Shown piece by piece: positions 62,701 to 64,000 of a stretch of 64,000 nt of DNA. Position numbers and translations under genes: made by a program. Source of the stretch: Diprion similis (Eukaryota; Arthropoda; Insecta; Hymenoptera; Diprionidae); contig NC_060114.1 of NCBI RefSeq assembly GCF_021155765.1, positions 8,985,501-9,049,500 on the forward strand, written 5' to 3'. Positions within the stretch are counted from its first letter, which is position 1, and every line of letters begins with the position of its first letter. Under the pieces are notes generated by a model, which saw only the letters and a list, made by a program, of their open reading frames with translations, searched no databases and was not told the origin of the DNA.

Positions 62701-64000
62701 TATGAACTAGTATCAGGAAAGAACTCCTTCTCACCTTTCGGTCAGATACAAATTCTCCGTTAGATGTTCAAATTGGCTCAGTCTCTCCTCCATCTCCTTA
62801 TCCTTAACCTCGAGCACAGTCGGTAGCATGGAATTCCTGCCGACATTCACCTTGCTCGCGACAGCCACAAGACTGAGATCCGCAGAAGGGCTACCGAGCA
62901 CGAGAGGCAGGTTGATCTCGGCGCTAACATCGCCCTCCGACTGAAGCTGGTGAACCTTGGTGGACGATCCATTCCCACCCATTTCAAGCTCACTGGATCT
63001 CCGCCAGCGCGATTTCACCTTAACGGGTTTCGAAGTGTCGGACTCATAGCCGGCGGTGCCCGACAGTGCGGACAGAGGTGCAGGTGAGTCGAAAATACCG
63101 ACAGTTTTATTCCCACCATTTTCCCTGTCCGACTGAGTCTCAGACTGGTTGTCCGAATTGTCCTTGGAGTTGTCCTGTGATAGAGCACTACTGCTGGTAA
63201 GTAGCTTCTCTCTTTCCTGGTGCTGAAACACTGCTCTGGATAAATCCAGGTTCGGCTTAGTGACCAAGCCTCGCCCCCTCGACCTGAGAAAAGAAACGAA
63301 CAGCGTCGTAATAATGAAAATAAATTGTGGAATACTGAAAAAAGATGTGGCCGCTTCCTTACCTCTGTTTCATCAGACCTATAGTCCTGATGCGGCTGCT
63401 GCGTCGAACGCCGGAGCTGTTAGAGCCACTTTCGGATCCCGTCGTATCAGTACTGCCACTGCGGCTCCTGAATCCAGTCTTTTTCTCCACGTCGTTCTGT
63501 TGATTGGGAATGTTTTTAACATCCGTGAACTCAGGTAGTTTGTAGCCCGAGTTACCGGAAATCAAAGTGTCGTTGCTGTTCTCACTGCTGCTCGACATTT
63601 TGATGTCCTCCGTGTCTGCTTTGATGTCCATCTCGCTGTCACCTGACGATGATTCATCAACTATGTTGTTGGCGCTCTTCTCCTTCCCTACGACTTTTGA
63701 CGCAGCAACATTGTCGCCGCTTTTTGTCGCCTCTAATCTCTGCATCGGCTTTTCTCCACTCGAGCACTCATCTTCAATCGAACAATGTGGCTTTTCGGTG
63801 TCTTCGACTTTCTTCGCACTTTTGCTTATTAAATTATCTGTCCGTATATTTTCACTAGACTGAGTGCAACGATTGGCGTTCAATTCGGTCTGAACGTTGT
63901 TTTCCGCTGTGACGTTCGAAATAAAATTAATATCGCTATCTAAATTTACAGGTAAATCCAAAGAAATTGCACTCGAATCTACGGAGACGTTGGTGTCACC
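56774..64000 (-). CDS. Set2: SETD2/Set2 histone H3K36 methyltransferase (5' end outside window)
   Basis: This nuclear enzyme trimethylates H3K36 while bound to elongating RNA polymerase II. Minus-strand exons: 64000-63363 (partial, open to the edge), 63283-62735, 62284-62165, 62091-61963, 61858-61657, 61552-61455, 61333-61165, 61030-60325, 59895-59838, 59733-59363, 58664-57874, 57366-57025, 56929-56774. Phases agree throughout and give 1,442 codons plus stop. From the N-terminus: a Ser/Glu-rich low-complexity region, then the AWS domain (CGEDCLNRLLMIEC, CTNKRFQNCEY) and the SET domain (YVGEVVDP, RFINHSCDPNSETQK, EEITFDYHFQRYG). The post-SET segment CYCEAENCRGWIG follows, then a Lys-rich linker and a helical region (LTLSRLMVRSRELE). 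A WW domain (PPKWKSAKDSRGRTYYYNV) and an acidic run come next. The protein ends with the SRI domain (LNPYRKNDCKQGRI to KYMNKFGPVYQKGSDED), which binds the polymerase tail. All zinc and catalytic SET residues I can check are present. Confidence 0.95.

Overview
The window is a piece of an animal nuclear genome, almost certainly an insect. The evidence is spliced genes with short GT-AG introns, an RR-type cuticle protein, a type-B carboxylesterase, a V-ATPase A subunit and SETD2/Set2. Hymenoptera is my guess from gene structure and esterase style, but the sequence does not prove it.

Positions 1-32,987 are one uninterrupted tandem satellite with a 312-bp monomer (about 105.7 copies), running off the left edge. 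It is organised at a higher level: a 12,480-bp (40-monomer) higher-order unit is present as one whole copy (202-12,681) and one truncated copy (12,682-23,846) that are almost base-identical. Inside the unit a 3,232-bp block is itself duplicated at a 14-monomer offset. From about 23.8 kb to the right edge the array is shuffled and older. The last two monomers are visibly degenerate before unique sequence starts.

Positions 33-64 kb carry genes. (1) A nine-exon carboxylesterase on the minus strand (33,816-37,109) has a complete catalytic triad and one suspicious T-run frameshift. A decayed esterase pseudogene lies just upstream of it (about 37,570-38,265). (2) A 14-exon cyclic-nucleotide-gated channel beta-type subunit is on the plus strand (39,649-43,036). 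(3) A three-exon cuticle protein with a TATA box is on the plus strand (45,648-46,478). (4) An ODAD4/TTC25-like TPR protein on the plus strand (48,560-55,412) has two alternative first coding exons and a shortened C-terminus. (5) A complete three-exon V-ATPase catalytic subunit A paralogue (51,496-54,975) lies inside the last intron of (4), on the same strand. (6) The SET, WW and SRI part of SETD2/Set2 is on the minus strand (56,774 to beyond 64,000), convergent with (4).

All exon boundaries were worked out by hand from splice consensus, reading-frame phase and family conservation. Every multi-exon model closes in frame, except for the one-base problem in the esterase. The most interesting points are the higher-order satellite, the V-ATPase gene nested in a ciliary/flagellar gene (suggesting a testis pair), and the alternative first TPR exons.
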